Part shown: positions 31,696 through 39,525 of the stretch, in pieces
Position numbering within the stretch: the first letter of the stretch is position 1
Layout of the letters: each line of letters opens with the position of its first letter
IMG/VR virus record: IMGVR_UViG_3300009610_000015
Location: 1-48,705 of that record
Source of the DNA: a virus
Direction: 5' to 3' (one strand)
DNA length: 48,705 bases
Program-made: the position numbers and the translations under genes
Notes under the pieces: model-generated
Told to the model about the DNA's origin: nothing
What the model saw: only the letters and a program-made list of their open reading frames with translations
Database searches by the model: none

Positions 31696-32903
31696 TTCCC
31701 CTCCTTCTGCATCTTCGAGTAGTTCTCAACTACGGCTGTAGTCAAGACATAGACAATCTCCTTCTTCGTGCTACCATTGAGAGAAATCAACTTAATCGTT
31801 ACCGCCTTCTGAGCCTCTAGGGATTCTGCAATTCGGTCTAGCTCGTAGGAGTCAAAGTCTGCCCAATGCTTCTTGAGCATATTGACTCTGGTCATAGCGT
31901 AGCCGTGTTCTTTCCGCGAGAGCAACTCCTTCAGGAAGGTCGCAGTCCCCACCGAAGTTATCGACTTCCCGCCTCCCATAGAAACCCTGCGCGCACCCGG
32001 CACGAAGTCCTGACAGGCGATAATAGCCTCTTGCACATCTTCCTCCTCCAAGACTAGGTTGACCTTTCTGGAGAGGGAGATAAGCATTGCAGCCTTCAGG
32101 ATGTGGTCGTGCAACCGCTCGATGGTCCCTGTGGTATCCGTATACTCCCCATCGGAGAAGTCCGCATACCACTTGTTGTAAATCTCCCGAGCACCGTCTG
32201 AATACGTGAACTGACCACGAAGCTGAGAGAGAACCTTCAGATACTTCGCAAGTTCTGGAATCTCGATAGACTCCTTAGGCTTGCTGGTCAGTGGGTTGAC
32301 GATGCTCTTCCTGTCTGCATGGATGATATTGGTGCGCGCAACGAAGCCGCCTCCAAGTGCGTTGTCCGGGACAGCATCCTTGAAGTGAACTTCGTTACTC
32401 GCTCCAATCATCGTCAGACACGGATTCTTCAGCTTTTCAGAGCCGCTGCCTTTGGTGAGGTTTGTCCATTCGGGGTTGTAGTCACCGTCGTATAGGTCTG
32501 TGAGGATGGTTAGTGCTTGTTGGTCTTGGATGATGAAACTTGCAAACTCCGAAGTCGTCAGGAACCCAGAAGCGTCAGTCAAGGGAGGGCCTCCATTATC
32601 ACTGGTCTTGGCTTTCTGAAGCTCAGTGATAATCGCTTGGATACTTGCCCTTCCCGAAATGACCCGAGTATTACCTACCTCTGTGACCAACCGTTTCGCT
32701 AGTGCTACGGGTGGCCCCTTTCTGATCCCGGATTTACCCACGAGCAGGACGTAAATGTTAGGGTATAGCTTGTAATAGAACTTGTCAAGATACACCTGAT
32801 TTTTCACGACTGCTGCGATGGCTGACATACCGGCCCAGTAGTAATACTTTCTAGGACTCTCTGACTCCTTAGTTACTGACATCAGATGGTCCAGCCATGT
32901 CAT
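31692..32903 (-). CDS. DUF3987-like P-loop ATPase/helicase-like protein, 403 aa
   Basis: Starts at ATG behind AAGGGGACGAG. The P-loop region reads VLLVGKSGIRKGP (about 52-64), the degenerate form seen in DUF3987-type primase/helicase-like proteins. Conserved-looking segments follow: FASFI (about 127), an MIGASNEVHF and a GGGFVARTNII box, then a helical C-terminus. Proteins of this kind accompany phage replication genes. The DNA polymerase lies directly upstream (9 bp). No DnaB helicase is recognisable, so this may be the replicative or loader ATPase; inference. Confidence 0.75.
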   Translation of the reverse strand: MTWLDHLMSVTKESESPRKYYYWAGMSAIAAVVKNQVYLDKFYYKLYPNIYVLLVGKSGIRKGPPVALAKRLVTEVGNTRVISGRASIQAIITELQKAKTSDNGGPPLTDASGFLTTSEFASFIIQDQQALTILTDLYDGDYNPEWTNLTKGSGSEKLKNPCLTMIGASNEVHFKDAVPDNALGGGFVARTNIIHADRKSIVNPLTSKPKESIEIPELAKYLKVLSQLRGQFTYSDGAREIYNKWYADFSDGEYTDTTGTIERLHDHILKAAMLISLSRKVNLVLEEEDVQEAIIACQDFVPGARRVSMGGGKSITSVGTATFLKELLSRKEHGYAMTRVNMLKKHWADFDSYELDRIAESLEAQKAVTIKLISLNGSTKKEIVYVLTTAVVENYSKMQKEGN

Positions 32904-32912
32904 CTCGTCCCC

Positions 32913-35420
32913 TTAAGCTGCTACTGGTAAGTAATCGTGCATTCCATCACATCCTCTACAGCCCTTAACTTTGCACTCCTTGTAGTTCCGTCCGACCTTG
33001 GCTTCTGACGGGATTATCAGCTTGCCACGAGAGAGGGTGCAGTTAGCGAAGTCGATGGGCTTATTCAACTCCTCAGTCATGATCTGCACGTATCTCTCGA
33101 CGTAATCATTGGGGACTAAGCCAACGAATGCGTCGTGAGCCTCCACTACGAACGGGGTTTTGCCTCCGATGAAGCGTGGGAGAACCTTGTCCGCCCAGAA
33201 GCGAGGAAGAGCTCGTAACCCAGCCTGTCTAAGGTGGTCCGGGACAGTTGACTGTGGTATATGTGCGTAGGCTTCTCGGTAGAGCTCATCTCCCCATCTA
33301 CCAAAGAATTTGCGGTATCGTCCAAAAGGAGAGACAAGGACACGGTCGTTCTTGTCAATCGCATCCCTGATTTCCTTGTGGAAGACTTGACGGATAGGAG
33401 GATTGAACTGGTGGAACTTTTCGAGGATTTTTCCTCCCTGCCACTCGGAAATGCTGATGTTAATACCGAACTTCTTGGCGTCAGTATTAACAATTTGCAT
33501 GAGCCTTTTCTTGCCCATGTCATAGTTACCAGCGTGTCGAGTAGTCTTGCCGATAAACCTAAACTCAGGAGTGACTTTTTCAAAGGCCACACCAAATATC
33601 CAGGTTGATGTGAGCCGATGTATGTCAACCTTATCGTCGAATAGCTTGAGGGTTTTTTCATCTCGTCCTAGGAGCGCAACAATCCTAGCCTCCGCTTGCG
33701 AAAGGTCGATTTCGACGAATGAGTAGCCTGGGTCCGCGATGAAGTAGGAGCGAAGTTCCGCCCCTATCTCACCGTGCTTGGTCATCGTTTGGAAAGCGAG
33801 TCCAATCTTTTCGGGTCGTAGGGGCTGCTTAAGGATACTGTTAGAGCTTCGCCCGGTTTCAGTTCCACAGATTCTGACACTAGTTCGCATCCGTCCGTCG
33901 TAGTCAGGCTTAGCCTCAAAGTAAGTCCCCTTGGACTTACGTAATCGGCGGATATGGATGATGAGTTCAAGAGCTCGTTTGTGGGAAGGTAACTTGCAGG
34001 AGTTAGCTTCCAGAGCGACCAATGTATCCTCATCGACACCTTTCCTTATCGGGAGTTTGAACTCTTTGTAGAGCAGCTCCGAGACCTGCTTCGGAGAACT
34101 CACGTTTACCGGATGCCCAACAATATCGTCGAGGTCAAGCTGGGCATACTTAATCTTGTCCTCATACTCTAGGATCAGCTCTTTCCTTCGGTTATCGTCG
34201 GCTAAGATGCCCACTTCCTCTAGGTCCTTATAGAGGTAATGCAGCTTCATCACATAACCGAAGAAGAAGTCGTCGAGCCAGTTAGGAAATCCAGGCACGA
34301 CCAATTCGCGCGCGGCTTCTGTAAGGCGGAGGAAAATCTCGAACGCGACGGCAGCGTCTTTGGCATTGTAGAGCAGGAGTCTGTCTACCTTGTCTTTCTT
34401 CCAGTTGAATTCCCGGCCCTCATCTTTGTAGTAGGGTTCCTCTGTGTAGATGGAGGCAAGGAAAGCCTGGCTCTTCTCGAACTCACAATGCAGAGAATGA
34501 GCTAGAAGCATTACGTCGCAGTAGACGTTCCTGATCTTGATACCACAGACGTCCTCTAGCTTCCCGTGATCGAACTTGAAGTTCTGCCCTATGACGAGAA
34601 TGTCCTCCCGTCCGAACAGCTCCGCGAGAATCTTCCAAATCTGGCACAGCTGGTGGTCTGCTATCCCCTCCAAGTTCTGCCAGCTCAGGATATCAAGGAG
34701 CGGAACACTTGCGGCGTGCCACTCATTGAAGGCCAAAGCTATGCAGACTGGGAGACCATAGACTGTCTCGATATCGACGCTTACGATGTGCTTGTCAGCG
34801 TAGAGGTCGAGGAATCTCTGGAGGGCGATGGGAGACTTGATGATTTCCAGATTACGCTCAGGTGGAGAGTATCGCTTGAAAAGACTCTGTTCTTTGAGTC
34901 GCTTCAGGTCGAAACGAACCACATGCCTCATCTGGTATTTCATGGCTCCTGCACCCTCGGCGTTTTCAGAGTGCAGGAAAGCAGCAGGGTGGATGGTCGG
35001 GATGACTTTACTATCAAGGTTCAAGGAGGGAAGGACCGAACCTCGGTAGTGCATAATCCCGGTGAAGCCGTTTCCTTTGCCAGTCAGGACGTTTAGGGAG
35101 AGGTTTCCCAAGGCCAGGATGACGTTCGGATTGATGGCTCCAATCTCCTGCCAGAGCTGAGGGATGCCCTCCTCAATGCTGTGCCCTATCTCTGACAGCT
35201 TCCTGAGATTGTTGTTGGGAGGTCGCCACTTGACGACGTTAGTGACGTAACATTCGCTTTTTCTGATCCCTGCTTCAAGCAGCCAATCATTCAGCATCCT
35301 ACCCGATGGCCCACAGAACGGAACGCCCGATTCCTCCTCGTCTGCTCCCGGAGCCTCCCCAACTATCACTATCTTAGCGTCGGACGGTCCTTGACCTTCT
35401 ACTCTTTCTCCTTGCCCCAT
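32913..35420 (-). CDS. Uracil-DNA-glycosylase/family A DNA polymerase fusion, 835 aa
   Basis: The N-terminus (about 1-175) is a family 4/5-like UDG with GEAPGADEE (21-29), PFCGPSGRML and a HPAAFLHS motif. A 3'-5' exonuclease follows (VSVDIET, about 213; then NFKFDH and YNAKDAA). The polymerase palm has motif A VEIDLSQAEAR, motif B as RFIGKTTRHAGNYD and motif C AHDAF. In motif B the residue at the E. coli Phe762 position is His and the usual YG is YD. In motif C Glu after the catalytic Asp is Ala. A ribosome binding site GGAGATGGT precedes the ATG, 22 bp inside the previous gene. Replicates the genome; the UDG domain may tether or repair uracil in it. Confidence 0.92.
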   Translation of the reverse strand: MGQGERVEGQGPSDAKIVIVGEAPGADEEESGVPFCGPSGRMLNDWLLEAGIRKSECYVTNVVKWRPPNNNLRKLSEIGHSIEEGIPQLWQEIGAINPNVILALGNLSLNVLTGKGNGFTGIMHYRGSVLPSLNLDSKVIPTIHPAAFLHSENAEGAGAMKYQMRHVVRFDLKRLKEQSLFKRYSPPERNLEIIKSPIALQRFLDLYADKHIVSVDIETVYGLPVCIALAFNEWHAASVPLLDILSWQNLEGIADHQLCQIWKILAELFGREDILVIGQNFKFDHGKLEDVCGIKIRNVYCDVMLLAHSLHCEFEKSQAFLASIYTEEPYYKDEGREFNWKKDKVDRLLLYNAKDAAVAFEIFLRLTEAARELVVPGFPNWLDDFFFGYVMKLHYLYKDLEEVGILADDNRRKELILEYEDKIKYAQLDLDDIVGHPVNVSSPKQVSELLYKEFKLPIRKGVDEDTLVALEANSCKLPSHKRALELIIHIRRLRKSKGTYFEAKPDYDGRMRTSVRICGTETGRSSNSILKQPLRPEKIGLAFQTMTKHGEIGAELRSYFIADPGYSFVEIDLSQAEARIVALLGRDEKTLKLFDDKVDIHRLTSTWIFGVAFEKVTPEFRFIGKTTRHAGNYDMGKKRLMQIVNTDAKKFGINISISEWQGGKILEKFHQFNPPIRQVFHKEIRDAIDKNDRVLVSPFGRYRKFFGRWGDELYREAYAHIPQSTVPDHLRQAGLRALPRFWADKVLPRFIGGKTPFVVEAHDAFVGLVPNDYVERYVQIMTEELNKPIDFANCTLSRGKLIIPSEAKVGRNYKECKVKGCRGCDGMHDYLPVAA

Positions 35421-35767
35421 ACCATCTCCGTAAGCTCCTCAACCGTATAAACGATCTTGATTTGTTTCGAGATAGCAACGGTGCGCTCCATGACAGCGCC
35501 GGGACTTTTCTCCCATCCCGGAAGCATCAGGATGTGAGTGCAGTGTCCTAGGACAGCCAGATCGTAGGCCATCCAAGTGTGGTAGTGGAGGTCGTAGGCA
35601 GAGGGGAAAGCGGCACCCAGGTGGACGCAGATGGAGGGAATGCCCTCACCCGTGAGTCTGATGAACACCTTGAGCGCGGCTGCTACGTTCTGCTCAGTGC
35701 TCATCTCCCCGTTTGGAGTAATGGGGCCTGAGATGTAAACAAGCACATCTTTCTGCATCTCAATCAT
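35399..35767 (-). CDS. DUF4406-type (deoxyribosyltransferase-like) protein, 122 aa
   Basis: Start chosen at the ATG that overlaps the preceding stop by four bases (ATGA); an upstream in-frame start lies inside the methyltransferase gene. Begins MIEMQKDVLVYISGP, with VYISGPIT as the nucleoside 2-deoxyribosyltransferase-like Rossmann entry, HTWMAYDLAVLGHCTHILMLPGW and then the helix after SPGAVMER. This small family (DUF4406) is widespread in phages. It probably handles nucleotides or NAD-like substrates, but activity is undemonstrated. The stop overlaps the polymerase start by 22 bp. Confidence 0.85.
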   Translation of the reverse strand: MIEMQKDVLVYISGPITPNGEMSTEQNVAAALKVFIRLTGEGIPSICVHLGAAFPSAYDLHYHTWMAYDLAVLGHCTHILMLPGWEKSPGAVMERTVAISKQIKIVYTVEELTEMVWGKEKE

Positions 35768-37035
35768 TTTAGCCCCAGTCGTGCTTTCCCGCTCTCGTAG
35801 TAGTTCTTCTCCCGTTCGCATACGATGTATCTCCTATCTAGCTCTTTGGCTGCGGCTGCGGTAACGAAGGAACCTCCGAAGGGGTCCAGGATGATGTTGC
35901 CCTTGTAAGTCAGGTCGCCGATGATGTCCTTCACGAGTTCAATCGGCTTCTCGTTGGGATGCAGGAGCTTCTGGGGTGGCACAGCTGGAAATGTCTTGAC
36001 CCCAGATAGGACAGTGGGAGAGGTCATTGCTGGTGATCCCTTAGTAGCTATGACCCCAAGCTCGAAGTTCCTATCATACTCCCAAGGTCGAACTCCTCGT
36101 CGGGAGAGTGCATTTGTCTTGTTCCAGATCATGGGGTTCTTGGAGACCTTGAAGCCAAGCCTCTCCAGTTCTCCATTGGTGTGGACTAGCTTGCCGGTCG
36201 AGTGGTCCCGCACATCGGAGCCGCAGTAGTAGGCGTAGTCGTCCAGACCACAGAAGAAGAACAGGAACCCATCGTGTCTTAGCACCCTGTAGATCTCCTT
36301 GAAGACCGGCATCGTTCGCTGGTCCAGGGTCAAATCCTCCTGAAAGAACTTGATCCACGGTGGGTCAGTTATGCAGTGGTCGATGCTCTGCGCGGGAAAC
36401 TTGGAGAGCACGGTCGCCGCATCTCCCAGATAGCACTGGTTGACCGCTAGGTCTTGGTTGACGAGGCCCGCTTCTTCTTCTGCCTCGAATCGTTGTGCAG
36501 CAATGCGGACAAGCCGGACAGCTGTCTTTTTATCTCTAATGTTACGGAGAGAAGGGTCAAGCTGGACCGCCCTAGCGAGCTGGAGGTCTTCTGCAATTGG
36601 TCCGAGAGAGATGCCAAGCTCACGAGCAGTGTCTCGGACTCCCCATCCAGTCTTTTCCGCGTCTTTTTTGGGCCTACCTGTAGGAGCCTCACCGTATTCT
36701 GACTGTCGAAACTTGTGAAGTGCCTCGATAAGGAGGGCCTCCTCCCACCACGGGAGATTGTGCCGCTTAAGGTTTTCGTGGGTCTGGATGATTTTGCCTT
36801 GGATTTCGTCGACTTCGCGGACTTCGGCATCGATCTCCTTCCATTCCAGTTTAATCGCGGCCCGCAAACGCTTCTCCCCAGATACCAGGAAGTAACCCTC
36901 ATCCCTCGGCCGCACAATGATGGGATGGGAGAGACCGAGTTCCTTGAGCGACGATGCGATGTTGTCTACGTCAGATACTAGCTCTGGTGACTCCTCTGAG
37001 GGTGAGTAAAAGATGCTCTCGATCGGTAGCTTCAT
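35764..37035 (-). CDS. ParB-domain DNA methyltransferase, 423 aa
   Basis: ATG at 37035 is chosen for its AGAGGGAAAGA ribosome binding site; the longer frame would run through a hairpin. Residues 1-100 are a ParB/Sulfiredoxin-like domain (HPIIVRPRDEGYFLVSGEKRLRAA, abbreviated by its key GEKRLRAA at 53-60). A helix-turn-helix-like segment follows (about 130-165). Then comes a beta-class N4-cytosine/N6-adenine methyltransferase with DPPW (224-227, catalytic), HPNEKP (359-364) and the SAM-binding DPFGGSF (384-390). It would modify phage DNA against restriction or mark it for other proteins. Four-base overlap with the downstream gene. Confidence 0.9.
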   Translation of the reverse strand: MKLPIESIFYSPSEESPELVSDVDNIASSLKELGLSHPIIVRPRDEGYFLVSGEKRLRAAIKLEWKEIDAEVREVDEIQGKIIQTHENLKRHNLPWWEEALLIEALHKFRQSEYGEAPTGRPKKDAEKTGWGVRDTARELGISLGPIAEDLQLARAVQLDPSLRNIRDKKTAVRLVRIAAQRFEAEEEAGLVNQDLAVNQCYLGDAATVLSKFPAQSIDHCITDPPWIKFFQEDLTLDQRTMPVFKEIYRVLRHDGFLFFFCGLDDYAYYCGSDVRDHSTGKLVHTNGELERLGFKVSKNPMIWNKTNALSRRGVRPWEYDRNFELGVIATKGSPAMTSPTVLSGVKTFPAVPPQKLLHPNEKPIELVKDIIGDLTYKGNIILDPFGGSFVTAAAAKELDRRYIVCEREKNYYESGKARLGLK

Positions 37036-37049
37036 TCTTTCCCTCTGCG

Positions 37050-37131
37050 AAAAATTGCCGGGAGGCTTGCGTCCCCCCGTTACGCGAGACATACCCTCAC
37101 TCGTAACGACTCGCACCATTCCTCCCGGCAA
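37050..37131 (-). terminator. Nested inverted repeat with U-tract before the ParB-methyltransferase
   Basis: Outer arms TTGCCGGGAGG (37055-37065) and CCTCCCGGCAA (37121-37131) are perfect 11-bp inverted repeats. Inner arms CGTTACG (37078-37084) and CGTAACG (37102-37108) form a second stem. On the minus strand the outer stem ends in TTTTT, so it resembles a terminator or attenuator lying between the acidic peptide gene and the methyltransferase gene. A structured regulatory RNA is the alternative. Confidence 0.65.
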
Positions 37132-37141
37132 ACTTACCTAA

Positions 37142-37297
37142 CTAGAACGGAATGTCGTCGTCATCCGTCGTTTCGTCCGCGACGTCGTCCTCGTCCGTGT
37201 CGTCCTCGGTCTCGTCCCTGACCACGGTTTCCGTAACGCCCGTGTCCTCGTCCTCACGGCGCTTCTGCACCGCTTCCTTGATGTCCTTGTCGGTCAT
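37142..37297 (-). CDS. 51-aa acidic peptide with SSB-type C-terminal tip
   Basis: ATG with a GGAG ribosome binding site 7 nt upstream. After a basic start (MTDKDIKEAVQKRR) the chain is almost entirely Asp/Glu/Thr and ends DDDDIPF. This is the exact style of the bacterial SSB C-terminal tip (DDDIPF) that docks replication and repair proteins, but no OB fold is attached. The OB-type SSB candidate is the next gene upstream and ends differently. The peptide could act as a free or recruited SSB-tail, or as a decoy for host SSB partners. Tip sequence seen; function inferred. Confidence 0.75.
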   Translation of the reverse strand: MTDKDIKEAVQKRREDEDTGVTETVVRDETEDDTDEDDVADETTDDDDIPF

Positions 37298-37449
37298 TGC
37301 ATTCTCCAGATGAAAAGTTGTGGGAGTTCCGTCATTTTACGTGCTTACCGCAGCTCCCAAGCATTCACACAACCTAATCAATTCACTTTTCTAGTGCCCC
37401 TCACTTTGATGTAGGGGACGCATGAATTAATTTCGGGGAGTCGAGGGGT
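37298..37449 (-). promoter_or_regulatory. Intergenic control segment with hairpin
   Basis: No gene in 152 bp. On the minus strand GTTGTG...GGGAG pairs with CTCCC-ACAAC (arms at 37368-37373/37354-37358 and 37322-37326/37317-37322) and is followed by TTTTC just before the ribosome binding site of the acidic peptide. A second small stem CCCCT/AGGGG (37397-37417) lies after the SSB-like gene. Attenuation or mRNA processing between the two genes is plausible. Confidence 0.45.
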
Positions 37450-37884
37450 CTACTTGAAGTCGCCGAAGCCACCGACCGGAGCGGCCTCAGTCACGCTGGA
37501 TGAAGGTGCCCAGTCGTCGATCTGGTTGCGGGGCTTGTCGTTGCCCGTCTTGCCGCGCGAGGTGACGATGTGAACCATCACCCTCTTGCCCACCTGCATC
37601 TCGAAGTCGTAGTCGGGGTCCACGCCCTCCTCCTCCGAGACCTTGCCTCCCGTGGCCTTGATGAAGGGGATAGCCGACTGCGGGAACTTCTCCGAGAACC
37701 ACGTCGGGATCGGGACGTCCGTTGCATCCCCATCCAGGCCGACAACGTCGATGCGCGTGTTCATCGACTCCTTGTCCGACGCGACTTCCTGACGGACTTC
37801 CTTGATCTCCGCCCCATACCAACCTGGACGGACGATCTTCTGCGCCTTCACGTCTTGCGGCGTAATGTTCATGCGAATTGCCAT
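37450..37884 (-). CDS. Single-stranded-DNA-binding-like (OB-fold) protein, 144 aa
   Basis: Strong AGGAGTAGACAA ribosome binding site. Begins MAIRMNITPQDVKAQKIV, then strands PGWYGAEIKEVRQEV, NTRIDVVGLDG, VPIPTWFSEKF and a late GKRVMVHIVTSRGK. The five-strand pattern fits phage OB-fold SSB-like proteins. The C-terminus is disordered with acidic and Gly-rich sections and ends GGFGDFK, not an SSB-type acidic tip. It is near the recombination ATPase and polymerase genes, so ssDNA protection in replication is the likely role. Confidence 0.65.
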   Translation of the reverse strand: MAIRMNITPQDVKAQKIVRPGWYGAEIKEVRQEVASDKESMNTRIDVVGLDGDATDVPIPTWFSEKFPQSAIPFIKATGGKVSEEEGVDPDYDFEMQVGKRVMVHIVTSRGKTGNDKPRNQIDDWAPSSSVTEAAPVGGFGDFK

Positions 37885-37946
37885 TTGTCTACTCCTGTCT
37901 GCACTTGCTTGTTGTAATACGACGCCTTTATTCCATTATCCTCCAA

Positions 37947-38192
37947 CTATTTACAAGGCTGGCCGCTCCCAATCGCTGCTCCACACCGCTTGCAGAATGA
38001 GCCGTTCATGTAGAACTCCCATTCATGTTTTATTTCCTCAGGTTTATCCTCCGGGAAATTTGGTGCGTCGCCTGGGAAGCGAACACGGTCAGCCTCGATG
38101 CACTCAGGGCAAATTGCGATAGCCCTGAATACGGTTTCGTCAGGAACCTCATTGCTGACCGATTTGTGGCAGATCCAGCAGATGAGTCTCAA
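37947..38192 (-). CDS. Zinc-ribbon protein, 81 aa
   Basis: TTG start at 38192 is chosen since AGGAGGTAACTGC, a very strong ribosome binding site, precedes it; the longer frame begins inside the upstream gene. Four CxxC-type Cys pairs: CWIC near residue 5, CPEC near 32, CKRC near 69 and a final Cys. Two small zinc knuckles separated by an acidic linker are likely. Starts 4 bp inside the Sak4-like gene end. Function unknown. Confidence 0.75.
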   Translation of the reverse strand: MRLICWICHKSVSNEVPDETVFRAIAICPECIEADRVRFPGDAPNFPEDKPEEIKHEWEFYMNGSFCKRCGAAIGSGQPCK

Positions 38193-39010
38193 GCAGTTAC
38201 CTCCTCTGCCTTTCCCTGGAGCTTGACATTGTGCTCTGCACAATACTTCTGCAAAATCGGATACAGAGGCTTATTGGTAATGTCAATGCGTGGAGGCAGA
38301 GGGAGCGCAGTCTTTGCCATATCCTTACCGGTCGGTTGGGTAAGGACGAATCGCTGTGCAGGCTCATTCGGAGCACTAGGTGGCTCAACCCCGAATTGGT
38401 AGATTTCGTTGAAGTATATGGGAACCAGAGAGGGGGTCTTGGTTCCATAGGCTGCAATCGACCTCGCTTTCTTGAGAGTGCCACCCCCAACGTCTACGCT
38501 CTTGTCGACCGGGTGAGCAGTGAAGATGACGTTGCAGGGGAGAACCTTGGACACGTCGAGAATTTGCTGGACGACCGAAGTCTCTCCATTGAACTCGTCC
38601 CAGGAGGGGACTTGGATTCCGCTTGTAAGCTTCTTCCCTTTTCCCTCTTTGGACTTAATTCCGAGTTGAAAACCTACAGCCGTGGCAGTAAGAGCTGTGA
38701 TAGAATCGACCACAACCGTCTCCCAAGGACACCGATCCTGGAGGTCTTCAAACTCTCGCGCGAAATCCATGAACGAGATACAACCGGGGAAGTTCGGGCC
38801 GGGTCGGATGGCTTCCATTCCAACGAGGTCATAGGTGATGTCCCTCCTATTGGGATAGAACAGCTTCAACGGCTGCATTCTCCCGTCGAAGTCGAAGAAC
38901 TTAATGGGGCCGGGAAACGACCCTGCTGCGACAGTTTTCCCGTTCCCATTGTCGCTGATAAAGAGGGCCATGATGCGACCCCCTAGCACAATGTCGAACA
39001 CGTTTGGCAT
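38189..39010 (-). CDS. Sak4-like RecA-fold ATPase (AAA_24), 273 aa
   Basis: ATG overlaps the upstream stop (TGATG). P-loop SDNGNGKT (19-26) and Walker B TVVVDS (98-103) with the neighbouring ITALT helix. It looks like the phage 'nucleotide-binding protein' family that includes Sak4 single-strand annealing ATPases. Next to a Cas4/RecB-like nuclease and an SSB-like gene it would form a recombination module. C-terminus PRIDITNKPLYPILQKYC fits the family end. DNA-binding and annealing activity are inferred. Confidence 0.82.
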   Translation of the reverse strand: MPNVFDIVLGGRIMALFISDNGNGKTVAAGSFPGPIKFFDFDGRMQPLKLFYPNRRDITYDLVGMEAIRPGPNFPGCISFMDFAREFEDLQDRCPWETVVVDSITALTATAVGFQLGIKSKEGKGKKLTSGIQVPSWDEFNGETSVVQQILDVSKVLPCNVIFTAHPVDKSVDVGGGTLKKARSIAAYGTKTPSLVPIYFNEIYQFGVEPPSAPNEPAQRFVLTQPTGKDMAKTALPLPPRIDITNKPLYPILQKYCAEHNVKLQGKAEEVTA

Positions 39011-39207
39011 CAGAGTTTGTCCATTTCCTCGCAAAAGACGTTCTTGACAGCATTCTTCCACTCATCGACACTAATCTCTCCTAGCGCCTTGAGTGAGTCC
39101 TCTGCAAACTCCAAAGTTCTCCCGATGACAGTGATGCCAATATTACGGAGGAGCACCGACCTCCGTAATTGTAGGTCTTTGATGTGAGCTGCAAGTTCAG
39201 GATGCAT
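39010..39207 (-). CDS. Small helical protein, 65 aa
   Basis: ATG at 39207 overlaps the preceding stop (TGATG); a TTG one codon upstream is an alternative. Helical throughout: HPELAAHIKDLQLRRSVLLR, then LKALGEISVDEWKNAVKN. Probably a small accessory of the recombination ATPase that follows with a 1-base overlap. Family not recognised. Confidence 0.7.
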   Translation of the reverse strand: MHPELAAHIKDLQLRRSVLLRNIGITVIGRTLEFAEDSLKALGEISVDEWKNAVKNVFCEEMDKL

Positions 39208-39515
39208 CAATCAACCCTCAGGAGATCGTCAAGGTTGTTTAGAATCTGTGTGATCTCTGCCTCGCCTTCGGTCTTTCTCCCCTTCGTGTTTGCCGGTCGG
39301 GTGCAGGTGACACAATGTGGCTTGCGCTGGTCGAGATTCTTCCGAGTCATCTCGAAGATGTTTTCGCAACGATGGCAGACGCACTGCCTACCGAGAACCA
39401 TCTCGTTGACCAGATAGTGCCCGCAGTTGGTGAGGATGCACTTCCAGAGTGTGGAGGTCCCCTCCCGGTTGAAGGTTACTTTGATATACTTATGAACGTC
39501 GTGACCCCACTTCAG
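39207..39515 (-). CDS. Zinc-ribbon protein, about 100 aa, start uncertain
   Basis: The frame has Cys at WKCILTNCGHYLV and VCHRCENIF, then CVTCTR, giving a zinc-ribbon protein with a Lys/Asn-rich end. No ATG, GTG or TTG start exists in the gap after the upstream gene. The coordinate given is a CTG 11 bp after the upstream stop, and the frame is open much further upstream over the exonuclease gene, where the translation is poor. The coding part from about 39500 down is convincing; the start is not. Confidence 0.6.
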   Translation of the reverse strand: MKWGHDVHKYIKVTFNREGTSTLWKCILTNCGHYLVNEMVLGRQCVCHRCENIFEMTRKNLDQRKPHCVTCTRPANTKGRKTEGEAEITQILNNLDDLLRVD

Positions 39516-39525
39516 TGAGGTGGCG

